In this document: positions 1 through 8,172 of the stretch, in pieces
Layout: every line of letters begins with the position of its first letter
Position numbering within the stretch: the first letter of the stretch is position 1
Source of the DNA: Flavobacterium glycines
Lineage (GTDB): Bacteria > Bacteroidota > Bacteroidia > Flavobacteriales > Flavobacteriaceae
Assembly (NCBI RefSeq): GCF_900100165.1
Contig: NZ_FNEO01000004.1
Coordinates: 62,001-126,000 of the forward strand
Direction of reading: 5' to 3'
Length of the DNA: 64,000 nucleotides
Made by a program: the position numbers and the translations under genes
Notes under the pieces: model-generated
The model's database searches: none
What the model was told of the DNA's origin: nothing
What the model saw: only the letters and a program-made list of their open reading frames with translations

Positions 1-13
1 GTAATTGAATACT

Positions 14-865
14 CTATAATTTAAAAATGATATTTTTTACAACTTTCTTATACAAATACTTATACATCCTATAAATACTCATCCTTATTATACTTACTTC
101 TTTCTTATCATTAATACGTAGTGTTCTAACCACTTGATTATCTATTTTTGTTTCAAATTCTTCATTTAAAACCAACACTTTACTCTTACTTTCGTAAAAC
201 CTTACTATAATTGATAAAATACTTTGATCGTGCCTATGGTATGAAAAACCATCAACTTGTTCCTTTTTTTCATTTTCAAAAACATCAGCCACAATTGAAG
301 GAAAATATAACATGGAATTCAACCACTCATTCACCAGGTTTATGCTATCTTCTGTCTTTTTTAAAAGAAAAAAACCTGCAATAACTTTAGTCTTTTCAAT
401 CCACTGTTCATCACAACTAAATAGATTTTCAAAATGTTGTATTGCACTTTTTTTTGCCCAATATTTTAACTTAGGACTATTATTGAAAGTAGTATCAAAC
501 TTTGACCATCCGTAATCAACATTTTCTCTATACTGAAAAAAAACACAATCTTCATTATTTAAAAAGCTTATATATTTTTTCCATTGTTCAGATTCAAATA
601 ATGTATTACCTGCATCCGAATATATTATTACATCACCCATCTGTGCTTGATCTAATATTTTTTTCACCACAAATGGTTTCCATAGCCAATACCCTCCTCC
701 TTTAGAAGTTGAAAACAAAGGTGAACTCTTTATATACAGAGGCAAATCTTTTTCGGAAAAACTGATAACTTCATCAAAAATTTCAATTTTATGAGCTTCT
801 TTAACAATTCTTTTTACAGAATATTTAAATTTATCATTCCCGTATGTAACAAAATAAATTTTCAT
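14..865 (-). CDS. Predicted glycosyltransferase of unrecognised family
   Basis: A 283-residue soluble protein with no signal peptide. It carries a WLWKP segment near residue 60, an acidic Y-S-D-A-G motif near residue 83 that could be a GT-A type metal/nucleotide-sugar site, and an H-R-H-D-Q-S stretch near residue 210 of the kind seen late in several GT-A enzymes. The family cannot be named from sequence alone. Its ATG overlaps the TGA of the upstream wzt gene in an ATGA arrangement, so it is translationally coupled to the exporter and probably decorates or builds the exported polysaccharide. That role is inferred from context. The TAG stop lies 14 bases from the window edge. Confidence 0.6.
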   Translation of the reverse strand: MKIYFVTYGNDKFKYSVKRIVKEAHKIEIFDEVISFSEKDLPLYIKSSPLFSTSKGGGYWLWKPFVVKKILDQAQMGDVIIYSDAGNTLFESEQWKKYISFLNNEDCVFFQYRENVDYGWSKFDTTFNNSPKLKYWAKKSAIQHFENLFSCDEQWIEKTKVIAGFFLLKKTEDSINLVNEWLNSMLYFPSIVADVFENEKKEQVDGFSYHRHDQSILSIIVRFYESKSKVLVLNEEFETKIDNQVVRTLRINDKKEVSIIRMSIYRMYKYLYKKVVKNIIFKL

Positions 866-2118
866 TTTAAAAACATAAAACCTGATTTTTCTATCTCAAA
901 CGACCAACTGTTTTTCATTTTAAAACCATCAAATGACACTAAAATATTTTCCTTAGTCTCTAAAAAAGTTTCCAATCCAGGATGTGTCAAATATATTTTC
1001 ATGAAAACATCCCCTTTATTGATGTTCTCAGGAAATTGTATTTTTTTCTCTATTAAAAAACTTCCTTTTGAATATTTAGGAGGCATACCTGAAAAATGAC
1101 TTGGACTATAAAAAGCCAAAGGATTATCGTATTTATCAAAAAATCGAGCTTCTAAATCAAAACTGATTTCTTCGCGTATAAATCCCGTTACTTGAATAAA
1201 CAGTAAATTTGAATCTGCATTTAATTTTATTTCACAAGAATTAGAATTATTAATTTTAATATCCTTAATCTGTATATTACTATTGTTTATAGAACACATA
1301 TCTAAAATGAGAGCGTTTTTCGAGTCATAATCATTGATGTAACGAGAAAGACAACTATCAATCTTACCCTCAAAAACAACTCCACCATTTTCCAAAACTA
1401 TCCCTCTCGTACACAAACTCTTTACCGCCGCCATATTATGACTCACAAACAAAACAGTCCTGCCTTGGCCTTTGGAAATATCCTGCATTTTGCCAATGGC
1501 TTTTTTTTGAAACTCGGCATCGCCTACGGCTAAAACCTCATCGACAATAAGTATTTCAGGTTCTAAAAATGCGGCTACAGCAAAAGCCAGGCGCACATAC
1601 ATGCCGCTGCTATAGCGTTTTACCGGAGTATCAATGTAACGCTCGCAGCCCGAAAATTCGATAATTTCATCGAGCTTGGAAGCGATTTCTTTTTTGGTCA
1701 TACCTAATATTGCCCCGTTCAAGAAAATATTCTCACGGCCCGTCATTTCACCATTAAAACCGGTACCCACTTCCAGTAAAGAAGCCACACGGCCTCCAAA
1801 TTTTACACTGCCTGTTGTAGGTGCAGTCACCCGGGACAAAATTTTCAACAAGGTGGATTTTCCTGCTCCGTTTTTCCCAATAATACCTACTACCTCCCCT
1901 TTGGCTATTTCAAAATTGATATCCTGTAACGCCCAAACGTAATCACTTTCTCCTTTTGTCGAGCGATCATTTGTTTCTCCAATTTTCAAATAAGGGTCTT
2001 CCTTACCTCTAATAGCATGCCACCAACGGTTTAAGTCGTGCTTTAAAGTCCCTGTACCTACTTGTCCCAGTCGGTATTGCTTGGAGATATTTTCGGCTTT
2101 TAAAATTATATCTTTCAT
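862..2118 (-). CDS. wzt: Polysaccharide ABC exporter, ATP-binding subunit (Wzt-like)
   Basis: Nucleotide-binding subunit of an ABC-2 exporter that moves lipid-linked polysaccharide across the inner membrane. The N-terminal half is an ABC domain with Walker A GKNGAGKS (residues about 81-88), signature YSSGM and Walker B ILIVDE. The last roughly 150 residues form an extra beta-rich region like the Wzt C-terminal domain, which in known systems binds the modified glycan end. I chose the ATG at 2118. A longer in-frame reading from 2178 would add 20 residues, but these are encoded by a CCCTTTAGGG-type hairpin and heptamer repeats, so they are probably not native. Partner permease lies upstream at 2296-3165. 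Confidence 0.88.
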   Translation of the reverse strand: MKDIILKAENISKQYRLGQVGTGTLKHDLNRWWHAIRGKEDPYLKIGETNDRSTKGESDYVWALQDINFEIAKGEVVGIIGKNGAGKSTLLKILSRVTAPTTGSVKFGGRVASLLEVGTGFNGEMTGRENIFLNGAILGMTKKEIASKLDEIIEFSGCERYIDTPVKRYSSGMYVRLAFAVAAFLEPEILIVDEVLAVGDAEFQKKAIGKMQDISKGQGRTVLFVSHNMAAVKSLCTRGIVLENGGVVFEGKIDSCLSRYINDYDSKNALILDMCSINNSNIQIKDIKINNSNSCEIKLNADSNLLFIQVTGFIREEISFDLEARFFDKYDNPLAFYSPSHFSGMPPKYSKGSFLIEKKIQFPENINKGDVFMKIYLTHPGLETFLETKENILVSFDGFKMKNSWSFEIEKSGFMFLK

Positions 2119-2120
2119 TT

Positions 2121-2147
2121 TGAGTTGTGAGTTGTCAGTTGTCAGTT
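2121..2147. repeat. Heptamer repeat array (3 units)
   Basis: Three units of the type GTTGTSA (reverse strand AACTSAC) directly before the preferred wzt start. They stay open in the wzt frame and would encode T-T-D-N-S-Q-L if translation began at 2178. Confidence 0.8.
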
Positions 2148-2160
2148 GTTTGCTAGAAAT

Positions 2161-2201
2161 TTCTTTTTCCTTCCCCATCCTTAAAGGGTGGAAAAAAGAA
2201 A
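2161..2201 (-). repeat. CCCTTTAaGG-core hairpin element, inverted copy
   Basis: Arms TTCTTTTTCC and GGAAAAAAGAA flank a core that on the minus strand reads CCCTTTAAGGATGGGGAA. This is the core of the 85-bp array at 3272-3704, in the opposite orientation and with different arms. The ATG inside the core is the alternative, less likely wzt start. Confidence 0.65.
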
Positions 2202-2245
2202 TGGAACATTTTTATTTTTTCAAGATTTATTTTTTTTAGTTCTTT

Positions 2246-2287
2246 AAATTTTCGGCTCCCTTTAGGGCTGGGGCAAAACGAAAATTT
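2246..2287 (+). repeat. CCCTTTAGGG-core hairpin element
   Basis: Arms AAATTTTCG and CGAAAATTT enclose the core GGCTCCCTTTAGGG, then a GGGG run. It is nearly identical to the hairpin half of the 85-bp array unit further along. It sits between wzm and wzt and ends 9 bases before the wzm stop. Confidence 0.75.
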
Positions 2288-2295
2288 AGGACAAA

Positions 2296-3165
2296 CTACA
2301 CCGTATCTATAAAATTTTTCTCCGTTCGATTAAACAATAAAACACCTGTAATAAATATACAAAAAGTTAAAACCAAAGTATATAACATTCCTCCAACTGG
2401 AAATTCACCTACTCCTAACAACATATAACGAGTAGTTTCGATAATATAAGCCAAAGGATTGTATTGAATAATCCAGGCATATTCAGGAATTTTTTCTTCA
2501 ATTAATGCCATCGGATAAATAACCGCCGAAACATACATAAGCAACTGTACCCCAAAACCAATCAGATAACTAAAATCCCTGTATTTAGTCACCATGGAGG
2601 AAATAATCATTCCTAATCCTAACCCTAAAACCCCCATTAAAACTATTGAAAACGGAAAAAAGAGAGTCGTCCAATTAAAACTTAAAGGAGCTCCTTTCCA
2701 ATAAAAATAAACGTAAAAAACAAAGAATACAAACAATTGGATTCCAAATTTCAGTAAATTAGAAATCACAGTAGTTAAGGGAGCAATAATTCTGGGAAAA
2801 TAAACTTTCCCAAAAATACCGGCATTGGACACAAAGGTATTGGATGTGCCGGTAAAACAGGCGGTGAAATAATTCCAAACGGTAATACTAGCCAAATTAA
2901 AAAGAAATGATGGAACCTTACCGGTACTGATTCCGGCCAAATTATTAAACACAATAGTAAAAGTTATCGATGTAAATAAAGGCTGAATTAAATACCACAA
3001 TGGCCCTAAAACGGTTTGTTTATAAACGGTAACAATATCCCTCTTTACAAAAAGTATCAGCAAATCCCGATATTGCCAGACTTCTTTCAAATTCAATGAA
3101 AAGAATTTGTTTTTAGGTGTTATTTCAAACAACCAATCCTTTTCGTATTTATCTCTTTGATTCAT
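2296..3165 (-). CDS. wzm: Polysaccharide ABC exporter, permease subunit (Wzm-like)
   Basis: A 289-residue integral membrane protein of the ABC-2 permease family, with about six predicted transmembrane segments and a short cytoplasmic N-terminus. Features seen in the family are the DLLILFVKRDI coupling-type segment before the first membrane helix and the conserved TVLGPLW motif near residue 50. It should form the channel with the Wzt-like ATPase encoded next. The gap to wzt holds two repeat hairpins, so the pair is not tightly overlapped. Upstream lies the large repeat field 3272-3924, and no clear promoter motif is seen for this gene. Confidence 0.87.
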   Translation of the reverse strand: MNQRDKYEKDWLFEITPKNKFFSLNLKEVWQYRDLLILFVKRDIVTVYKQTVLGPLWYLIQPLFTSITFTIVFNNLAGISTGKVPSFLFNLASITVWNYFTACFTGTSNTFVSNAGIFGKVYFPRIIAPLTTVISNLLKFGIQLFVFFVFYVYFYWKGAPLSFNWTTLFFPFSIVLMGVLGLGLGMIISSMVTKYRDFSYLIGFGVQLLMYVSAVIYPMALIEEKIPEYAWIIQYNPLAYIIETTRYMLLGVGEFPVGGMLYTLVLTFCIFITGVLLFNRTEKNFIDTV

Positions 3166-3271
3166 TTAAACTAAAAATAACTGCTAAGCGTAAATATACT
3201 ATCCAATTTTCAGTCAAAACAAAAATAACCGACTACTAACACAAAAACGAGGTGAAAAAACTTGTTTTAAG

Positions 3272-3704
3272 CGAAAATTCCTGTTTATTGAAATTGAGGC
3301 ACTCATTGTTAATCCTAACATTCCAATTTTCGGCTCCCTTTAGAGATGGGGAAAAACGAAAATTCCTGTTTATTGAAATTGAGGCACTCATTGTTAATCA
3401 TGACATTCCAATTTTCGGCTCCCTTTAGGGATGGGGAAAAACGAAAATTCCTGTTTATTGAAATTAAGACATTCATTGTTAATCCTGACGTCCAATTTTC
3501 GGCTCCCTTTAGGGATGGGGAAAAACGAAAATTCCTGTTTATTGAAATTAAGACATTAATTGTTAATCCTAACATTCCAATTTTCGGCTCCCCTTAGGGA
3601 TGGGGAAAAACGAAAATTCCTGTTTATTGAAATTAAGACATTAATTGTTAATCATGACATTCCAATTTTCGGCTCCCTTTAGGGATGGGGAAAAACGAAA
3701 ATTG
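3272..3704. repeat. Tandem array of five 84-85 bp units with hairpins
   Basis: Units begin with CGAAAATTCC at 3272, 3357, 3442, 3526 and 3611, and a sixth CGAAAATT starts at 3696. Spacings are 85, 85, 84, 85 and 85 bp. Each unit has a linker (CTGTTTATTGAAATT and onward) plus a hairpin whose arms AATTTTCG and CGAAAATT surround GGCTCCCTTTAGGGATGGGG. Copies differ by a few substitutions, so the array is not brand new. The unit length is not a multiple of three; reading frames across it are by-products. Confidence 0.92.
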
Positions 3705-3754
3705 GTGGGTTAGCTGTTGTCAGTTCTGAATAATGCAATAAACTCACAACTCAC

Positions 3755-3802
3755 CGTCATCCTGAGCTAAGCCTGTCCTCAGCTCGACGAAGAATCGAAG
3801 AA
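3755..3802. repeat. GTCATCCTGAGC-type dispersed repeat inside heptamer array
   Basis: A segment beginning CGTCATCCTGAGC and ending GAAGAATCGAAG interrupts heptamers at 3741-3754 and 3806-3917. It belongs to the same broad class as the CACCCTGAGCCTGTCGAAGG element inside the glycosyltransferase gene at 16967-17098. Confidence 0.6.
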
Positions 3803-3805
3803 CAC

Positions 3806-3917
3806 AACTCATAACTCATAACTCATAACTCATAACTCACAACCCACAACCCACAACTCACAACTCATAACTCATAACTCATAACTCACAACTCATAACT
3901 CATAACTCACAACCGAC
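3806..3917. repeat. Heptamer repeat array, 16 uninterrupted units
   Basis: Exactly 112 bases made of 16 seven-base units: AACTCAT, AACTCAC, AACCCAC and AACCGAC. Two more AACTCAC units lie at 3741-3754. This is the longest heptamer array in the window, ending 31 bases before the phosphatase start codon. Confidence 0.95.
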
Positions 3918-3936
3918 AACTTCCAAATTCTTTCCC

Positions 3937-3944
3937 TATCTTTG
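3937..3944 (+). promoter_or_regulatory. Possible -7 promoter element
   Basis: TATCTTTG matches the Bacteroidota -7 consensus TAnnTTTG perfectly and ends four bases before the phosphatase ATG. No TTG -33 element is seen at 17-23 bases. If used, the mRNA would be nearly leaderless. Confidence 0.4.
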
Positions 3945-3948
3945 CCTT

Positions 3949-4686
3949 ATGTTTACATTATTTAAATCCAAACCGATTCTGAAGGATCTTATTCCTGATA
4001 ATCATATTGATATTCATTCTCATTTATTACCTGGAATTGACGATGGGGCTAAAACCTTTGAGGACAGCTTACGTCTTACCCAAGCCTTAAAAAACTTTGG
4101 CATAAAGCAATTTATTACCACGCCACATATCATTCAGCATATTTGGGAAAACACACATGACCAGATTATTGCTAATAAGAACAATACAGTTGAAGCACTT
4201 CGTAAAAGCAATATTAATGTTCCTTTTAAGGCAGCTGCCGAATATTTAATGGACGATCAATTTGTTCGTTTATTTCAATCGAATGATTTATTGACCCTGA
4301 AAGATAATTATGTATTGGTGGAGATGTCGTATATCAATGCACCTATCCAGCTATATTCAATTCTATTCGACTTAAGAGTAGCAGGTTACACCCCTGTTCT
4401 TGCCCATCCGGAACGCTATTTATTTTATCATAAAAATTTTTCAGAATACGACAAACTTAAAAAAGCGGGTTGCCTGTTTCAACTCAACCTGTTAGCTGTA
4501 GTAGGCTATTACGGAGATAATATTGCTAAAATAGCTGAAAGTTTACTACAAAAAGGCATGTATGATTTTGTGGGTTCCGATGTGCATCACAACAATCATA
4601 TTACCGCTTTTGAACAAAAACTAAAAATTAAAGACATCAATCCTCTTAAGGAAATTATTGCCAACAATCAGTTTTTTAAGTTCTAG
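3949..4686 (+). CDS. PHP-family protein-tyrosine phosphatase (CpsB/CapC/YwqE type)
   Basis: A 245-residue cytoplasmic metal-dependent phosphatase that would reverse tyrosine phosphorylation of the Wzc-like kinases. The PHP signature D-I-H-S-H-L-L-P-G lies at residues 21-29, followed by the D-D-G-A-K motif. Further ligand candidates are the TPH near residue 65, the A-H-P-E-R motif near residue 155 and a G-S-D-V-H-H motif near residue 205. It is the only plus-strand gene in the first 46 kb and is separated from its likely substrates (10812-13163 and 42444-44903). Upstream lies a heptamer array; downstream is a convergent repeat-rich gap. Confidence 0.88.
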   Translation: MFTLFKSKPILKDLIPDNHIDIHSHLLPGIDDGAKTFEDSLRLTQALKNFGIKQFITTPHIIQHIWENTHDQIIANKNNTVEALRKSNINVPFKAAAEYLMDDQFVRLFQSNDLLTLKDNYVLVEMSYINAPIQLYSILFDLRVAGYTPVLAHPERYLFYHKNFSEYDKLKKAGCLFQLNLLAVVGYYGDNIAKIAESLLQKGMYDFVGSDVHHNNHITAFEQKLKIKDINPLKEIIANNQFFKF

Positions 4687-5095
4687 TTTTTTAGCCACAA
4701 ATTACACCAATTATTTTTATAATCTTTGGAGTTCAACTTTTGTGACTTATTTGGTTGAATATTTTACCGCAAATTCGCAGATTATTATTATAATCTTTTT
4801 ACCACATAAGTCATATAAGTTTCTTTTAATTTACATCACTTAATATAACTTATTTAACAGTACATATAAGACAACATATAACGCAAATTATTTTTATAAT
4901 TGCTATGTTCAAAACTCAGTGAACTTTGCGAAAAACTTTGCGCTCTTTGCTGTTAAATAAAAAACAGTAAGATCTAAATTAAATAACCATTAAGGCATTA
5001 AGATTAGTTGTTAAATATAGAAAACTAAATACCTTAATTACTTAATGGTTTTAAACTTTAAAAACGCAGTTATATTACTGCCTTGTGATTAAATC
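4687..5095. other. Convergent intergenic region of degenerate dispersed repeats
   Basis: A 409-bp gap between convergent genes, without a credible ORF. It strings together several repeat-like pieces: AGCCACAAATTACACC near 4692, ACCGCAAATTCGCAG near 4766, ACCACATAAGTCATATAAG near 4801, and an ACTTTGCG-AAAA-ACTTTGCG piece at 4923-4942. An inverted repeat follows, with AACCATTAAG at 4985 matched by CTTAATGGTT ending at 5050. Its arms could serve as a transcription stop for either flank, but no T-tract makes this convincing. Confidence 0.55.
4985..5050. repeat. Imperfect inverted repeat with ACCATTAAGG arms
   Basis: Left arm AACCATTAAGGCATTAAG and right arm CTTAATTACTTAATGGTT pair with two mismatches around a loop of about 30 bases. 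It lies 46 bases from the end of the dehydratase gene. Confidence 0.55.
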
Positions 5096-7063
5096 TTATT
5101 TATCCAATACCTCGTAAGTGGAATTCATACTTTTGAATTCAGGTACTATTTTCTTCATTTTAGCTACGATAGCTTCTTTTTTATGAAAATTGGCAATGGT
5201 TATGAGTTCCTCAATTTCATCATGTAAAATTTCAAACTCTTCCTGGATTTCTTCGGCAATCATAATTTTGTGGTGGTGCGTAGGAATTGTTTTCGAAGTA
5301 TCATTCAACAATTCTTCATATAATTTTTCACCCGGGCGTAAACCTACAATCTTGATTTTGATATCTTCATCAGGTACGAAACCTGCCAATTTGATCATTT
5401 TTCGGGCCAAATCAATAATCTTAACCGGTTTACCCATATCGAAAATATAAATCTCGCCACCTTTACCCATAGCTCCAGCTTCCAGAACAAGTTGACAAGC
5501 TTCAGGAATCGTCATAAAATAGCGGATGATATCAGGATGCGTAATCGTTATTGGTCCACCCTCAGCAATTTGTCTAGTGAACAATGGCACTACTGAACCA
5601 TTAGATCCTAACACATTACCAAAACGGGTGGTAATAAACTTAGTACTTTTGGCATTTCTGTCAACATTAGATTTTAACTGTAGCGACTGAACGTATTTTT
5701 CGGCAATTCGCTTACTGGCCCCCATCACATTACTCGGATTCACCGCCTTATCGGTAGATACCATTACAAAACTTTTAACCTTGTATTTACAAGATAAATC
5801 GGCTATATTTTTAGTTCCATCCACGTTAGTTAAGATAGCCTGAGAAGGATTGGCTTCCATTAATGGGACATGCTTATAAGCGGCTGCATGATATACTACT
5901 TCGGGCATATAATCGTTAAAAACCCTGTTCATTGCATCCCTATTTCTAATATCAGCCACAACAGTCACAATAGTCACCTCTGTATTTAAAGCAGACAATT
6001 CCAGACATAAATGATGCAAAGGAGTTTCAGCCTGATCCAGAGCAATTATCTTTTTAGGATGAAAAAGCAGCACCTGTCTCACAATTTCACTACCAATAGA
6101 ACCTGCGGCTCCTGTAATCAAAACCGTTTTGTCTTTTAATTGTTTGGAAATAGATTTTCCGTCTAAAACAATCGGTTTTCTGTCTAACAAATCTTCAATT
6201 TGTAAATTTTTTACTTTTTGAGAAATCTCTTTTTGGTTTTCCCAGTCGGTAATTAAAGGAACGATATATACTTTGTAATTAAATTCCAAACATTGTTCTA
6301 CTATTAGCAATCGTTCTTCTTTAGACAAACTCTTATCAGCAATAATTACCCCTTCAGCACCTACAGAGCGCATCAGAGTAGGCAATTTTTTCTTTTGGAT
6401 TAAAATAGGCAAATCCATCATTCTTTTGGATGAATTTTGACTGTTTCTATCTACGAAACCAACAATTTTAAATCGGGTAGGTTTTTCTAACTTTAAAGCA
6501 TTGGCCACAGCAAGCGCATTTGCATCGGTTCCATAAATTACTGTACGTGGCAAATTGACATTGTTTCTTTCTGAAAAAAACTGTTCGAATACCTGTTTTA
6601 CTACAACACGATACAAAAACAATCCACAAAAAGACAGCACCATATTCATAAAAAGTGCCGTATTCAAGTAAATTTTGAATCCATAGAAATACTGAAATAC
6701 CGTATTTACAATAACAAAAAAAACTAAAACCGAAATTTGAGAAAACAATAACTTAATAGCATCTGTATAAGAAGAATGCCTTATAATTCCAGCATAAGTT
6801 CTAAAAATCCAAAAGAAGAAAACATTAACTCCCAATATCAAACAGATATAAGGTGCTTTATTCTCAAAACCGATATAATGTAAACCTATACCGTTTATAA
6901 TAAGCTTCGTAAAGAAAAAACTTGCTATAAGCACAATTAAATCTATACCCAAAACAATCCATCTGGGCAGATAACTTAAATTACGTATATTAAGAATTAA
7001 ATTTTCGCCAGAAAAAACGTTTAATATCAATCTTCTTAGCTCTCGTTTAGTATAGTTACTCAA
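5096..7063 (-). CDS. UDP-GlcNAc 4,6-dehydratase, membrane-bound (FlaA1/PglF/WbpM/CapD family)
   Basis: A 655-residue enzyme with four N-terminal membrane helices (about residues 32-156), a first Rossmann-like domain, and a C-terminal SDR domain with NAD motif GAAGSIG (about 318-324). The catalytic region S-T-D-K-A-V...M-G-A-S-K (about 436-451) has Met where classical SDRs have Tyr, as is normal for this family. It makes the 4-keto-6-deoxy intermediate for 2,4-diamino sugars, consistent with the aminotransferase and acetyltransferase at 14031-15926. The start is TTG: an in-frame TAA lies five codons upstream and no ATG intervenes. A good promoter is present at 7095-7124. Confidence 0.88.
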   Translation of the reverse strand: MSNYTKRELRRLILNVFSGENLILNIRNLSYLPRWIVLGIDLIVLIASFFFTKLIINGIGLHYIGFENKAPYICLILGVNVFFFWIFRTYAGIIRHSSYTDAIKLLFSQISVLVFFVIVNTVFQYFYGFKIYLNTALFMNMVLSFCGLFLYRVVVKQVFEQFFSERNNVNLPRTVIYGTDANALAVANALKLEKPTRFKIVGFVDRNSQNSSKRMMDLPILIQKKKLPTLMRSVGAEGVIIADKSLSKEERLLIVEQCLEFNYKVYIVPLITDWENQKEISQKVKNLQIEDLLDRKPIVLDGKSISKQLKDKTVLITGAAGSIGSEIVRQVLLFHPKKIIALDQAETPLHHLCLELSALNTEVTIVTVVADIRNRDAMNRVFNDYMPEVVYHAAAYKHVPLMEANPSQAILTNVDGTKNIADLSCKYKVKSFVMVSTDKAVNPSNVMGASKRIAEKYVQSLQLKSNVDRNAKSTKFITTRFGNVLGSNGSVVPLFTRQIAEGGPITITHPDIIRYFMTIPEACQLVLEAGAMGKGGEIYIFDMGKPVKIIDLARKMIKLAGFVPDEDIKIKIVGLRPGEKLYEELLNDTSKTIPTHHHKIMIAEEIQEEFEILHDEIEELITIANFHKKEAIVAKMKKIVPEFKSMNSTYEVLDK

Positions 7064-7094
7064 GATAAATTCTTTTTACACTGTTAATTAACAT

Positions 7095-7124
7095 CAAAAG
7101 TATAACATAAAAATGTTTTACAAA
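7095..7124 (-). promoter_or_regulatory. Promoter for the dehydratase gene
   Basis: On the minus strand TTTG (7121-7124), an 18-base spacer, then TACTTTTG (7095-7102). This fits the Bacteroidota TTTG/TTG-N17-23-TAnnTTTG pattern. The predicted leader is about 30 bases. Confidence 0.6.
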
Positions 7125-7219
7125 CATGAAACCGAATAAAATTCAATTTACAGAAAACAATTAACTATATAATTCGTTTCTCAACAAAACAAACTCACAA
7201 TCAAACTGATGCAAAAACC

Positions 7220-8089
7220 TTAAAATTTATGTTTTAACAATCCCAACAAATATTCACCATAACCTGATTTTTTCAAAGGTTCTGCCAAAGCTTGCAATTG
7301 TTCATCAGAAATAAAACTTTGTCGCCAGGCTATTTCTTCAATACAGCCTACTTTCAATCCCTGACGTTCTTCTATAACCTGAACAAATTGCCCGGCCTGC
7401 ATCAGACTGTTAAAAGTTCCGGTATCCAGCCAGGCTGTACCTCTGCTCAGGATACCCACTTTTAACCTCCCTTGTTCCAAATAAGCCTTATTCACATCGG
7501 TTATTTCATATTCACCTCTGGCACTGGGCTGAATACTTTTAGCAATGGCTACTACCGAATTATCATAAAAATACAATCCCGGCACTGCATAATTAGATTT
7601 CGGCTGCAGTGGTTTCTCTTCAATAGAAATGGCTTTCAAATCTTTATCAAACTCGACTACTCCATAACGTTCAGGATCCGAAACATGATAAGCAAAAACC
7701 ACTCCTCCATCAGGATTCGTATTCGATTGCAACAATTCATCCATATTAGAACCAAAGAAAATATTATCCCCTAAAACCAACGCAACACTATCCTCCCCAA
7801 TAAATTCTTCCCCAATGACAAAAGCCTGAGCCAATCCATTAGGTATTGCCTGTTCCGCATAACTAAATTGACAGCCTATGGCTGAGCCATCACCCAATAA
7901 CTTTTTAAAATTAGGCAAATCATGAGGCGTCGAAATAATCAATACCTCATTAATCCCTGCCGTCATTAAGGTAGACAAAGGATAATAAATCATGGGTTTA
8001 TCATAAACCGGCATCATTTGCTTACTCATAGCTAAAGTTAGCGGATGCAATCTGGTTCCTGAACCTCCTGCTAGTATAATTCCTTTCAT
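7220..8089 (-). CDS. rmlA: Glucose-1-phosphate thymidylyltransferase
   Basis: First enzyme of dTDP-L-rhamnose synthesis, joining glucose-1-phosphate and dTTP. Its 289 residues match the usual RmlA length. The nucleotidyltransferase signature [11 protein letters not shown] lies at residues 8-18, a metal-site region L-V-L-G-D-N at about 106-111, and the E-K-P motif near residue 160. It is the last gene of the order rmlC-rmlD-rmlB-rmlA as transcribed, the four enzymes that turn glucose-1-phosphate into dTDP-L-rhamnose. dTDP-glucose and its 4-keto product also feed the VioA-like enzyme at 30103-31185. The 83-bp gap to rmlB contains heptamers. Confidence 0.96.
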   Translation of the reverse strand: MKGIILAGGSGTRLHPLTLAMSKQMMPVYDKPMIYYPLSTLMTAGINEVLIISTPHDLPNFKKLLGDGSAIGCQFSYAEQAIPNGLAQAFVIGEEFIGEDSVALVLGDNIFFGSNMDELLQSNTNPDGGVVFAYHVSDPERYGVVEFDKDLKAISIEEKPLQPKSNYAVPGLYFYDNSVVAIAKSIQPSARGEYEITDVNKAYLEQGRLKVGILSRGTAWLDTGTFNSLMQAGQFVQVIEERQGLKVGCIEEIAWRQSFISDEQLQALAEPLKKSGYGEYLLGLLKHKF

Positions 8090-8097
8090 TTTTTACA

Positions 8098-8155
8098 GTT
8101 ATGGGTTGTGAGTTATGGATTGTGAGTTAAAAACTGACAACCGACAACTGACAAC
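8098..8155. repeat. Inverted pair of heptamer arrays
   Basis: Four units of the GTTATGG/GTTGTGA type (8098-8125) face three units AACTGAC, AACCGAC, AACTGAC (8132-8152). The two arms are nearly complementary, so the transcript could fold into a long imperfect hairpin between rmlB and rmlA. Confidence 0.8.
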
Positions 8156-8172
8156 ATTATTAAATACAAATT

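Larger units (their letters stand above)
3166..3948. other. Divergent intergenic region filled with repeats
   Basis: This 783-bp gap between divergent wzm (minus) and the phosphatase gene (plus) has no credible gene. It consists of a 105-bp AT-rich leader, the 85-bp tandem array, a GTCATCCTGAGC-type repeat and a 16-unit heptamer array. A -7-like motif stands just before the phosphatase ATG. Confidence 0.8.

Noticed and set aside
791-1099. Plus-strand frame of 102 codons
   Set aside because: Shadow of the glycosyltransferase and wzt genes on the other strand.
3315-3597. Open frames of 83 and 86 codons on both strands across the 85-bp array
   Set aside because: The frames are by-products of tandem repetition; three 85-bp units happen to make 255 bases, and there is no start context or protein family match.
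3272-3704. Possible CRISPR array
   Set aside because: Units are repeated along their whole length with no unique spacers, and no cas genes are present.
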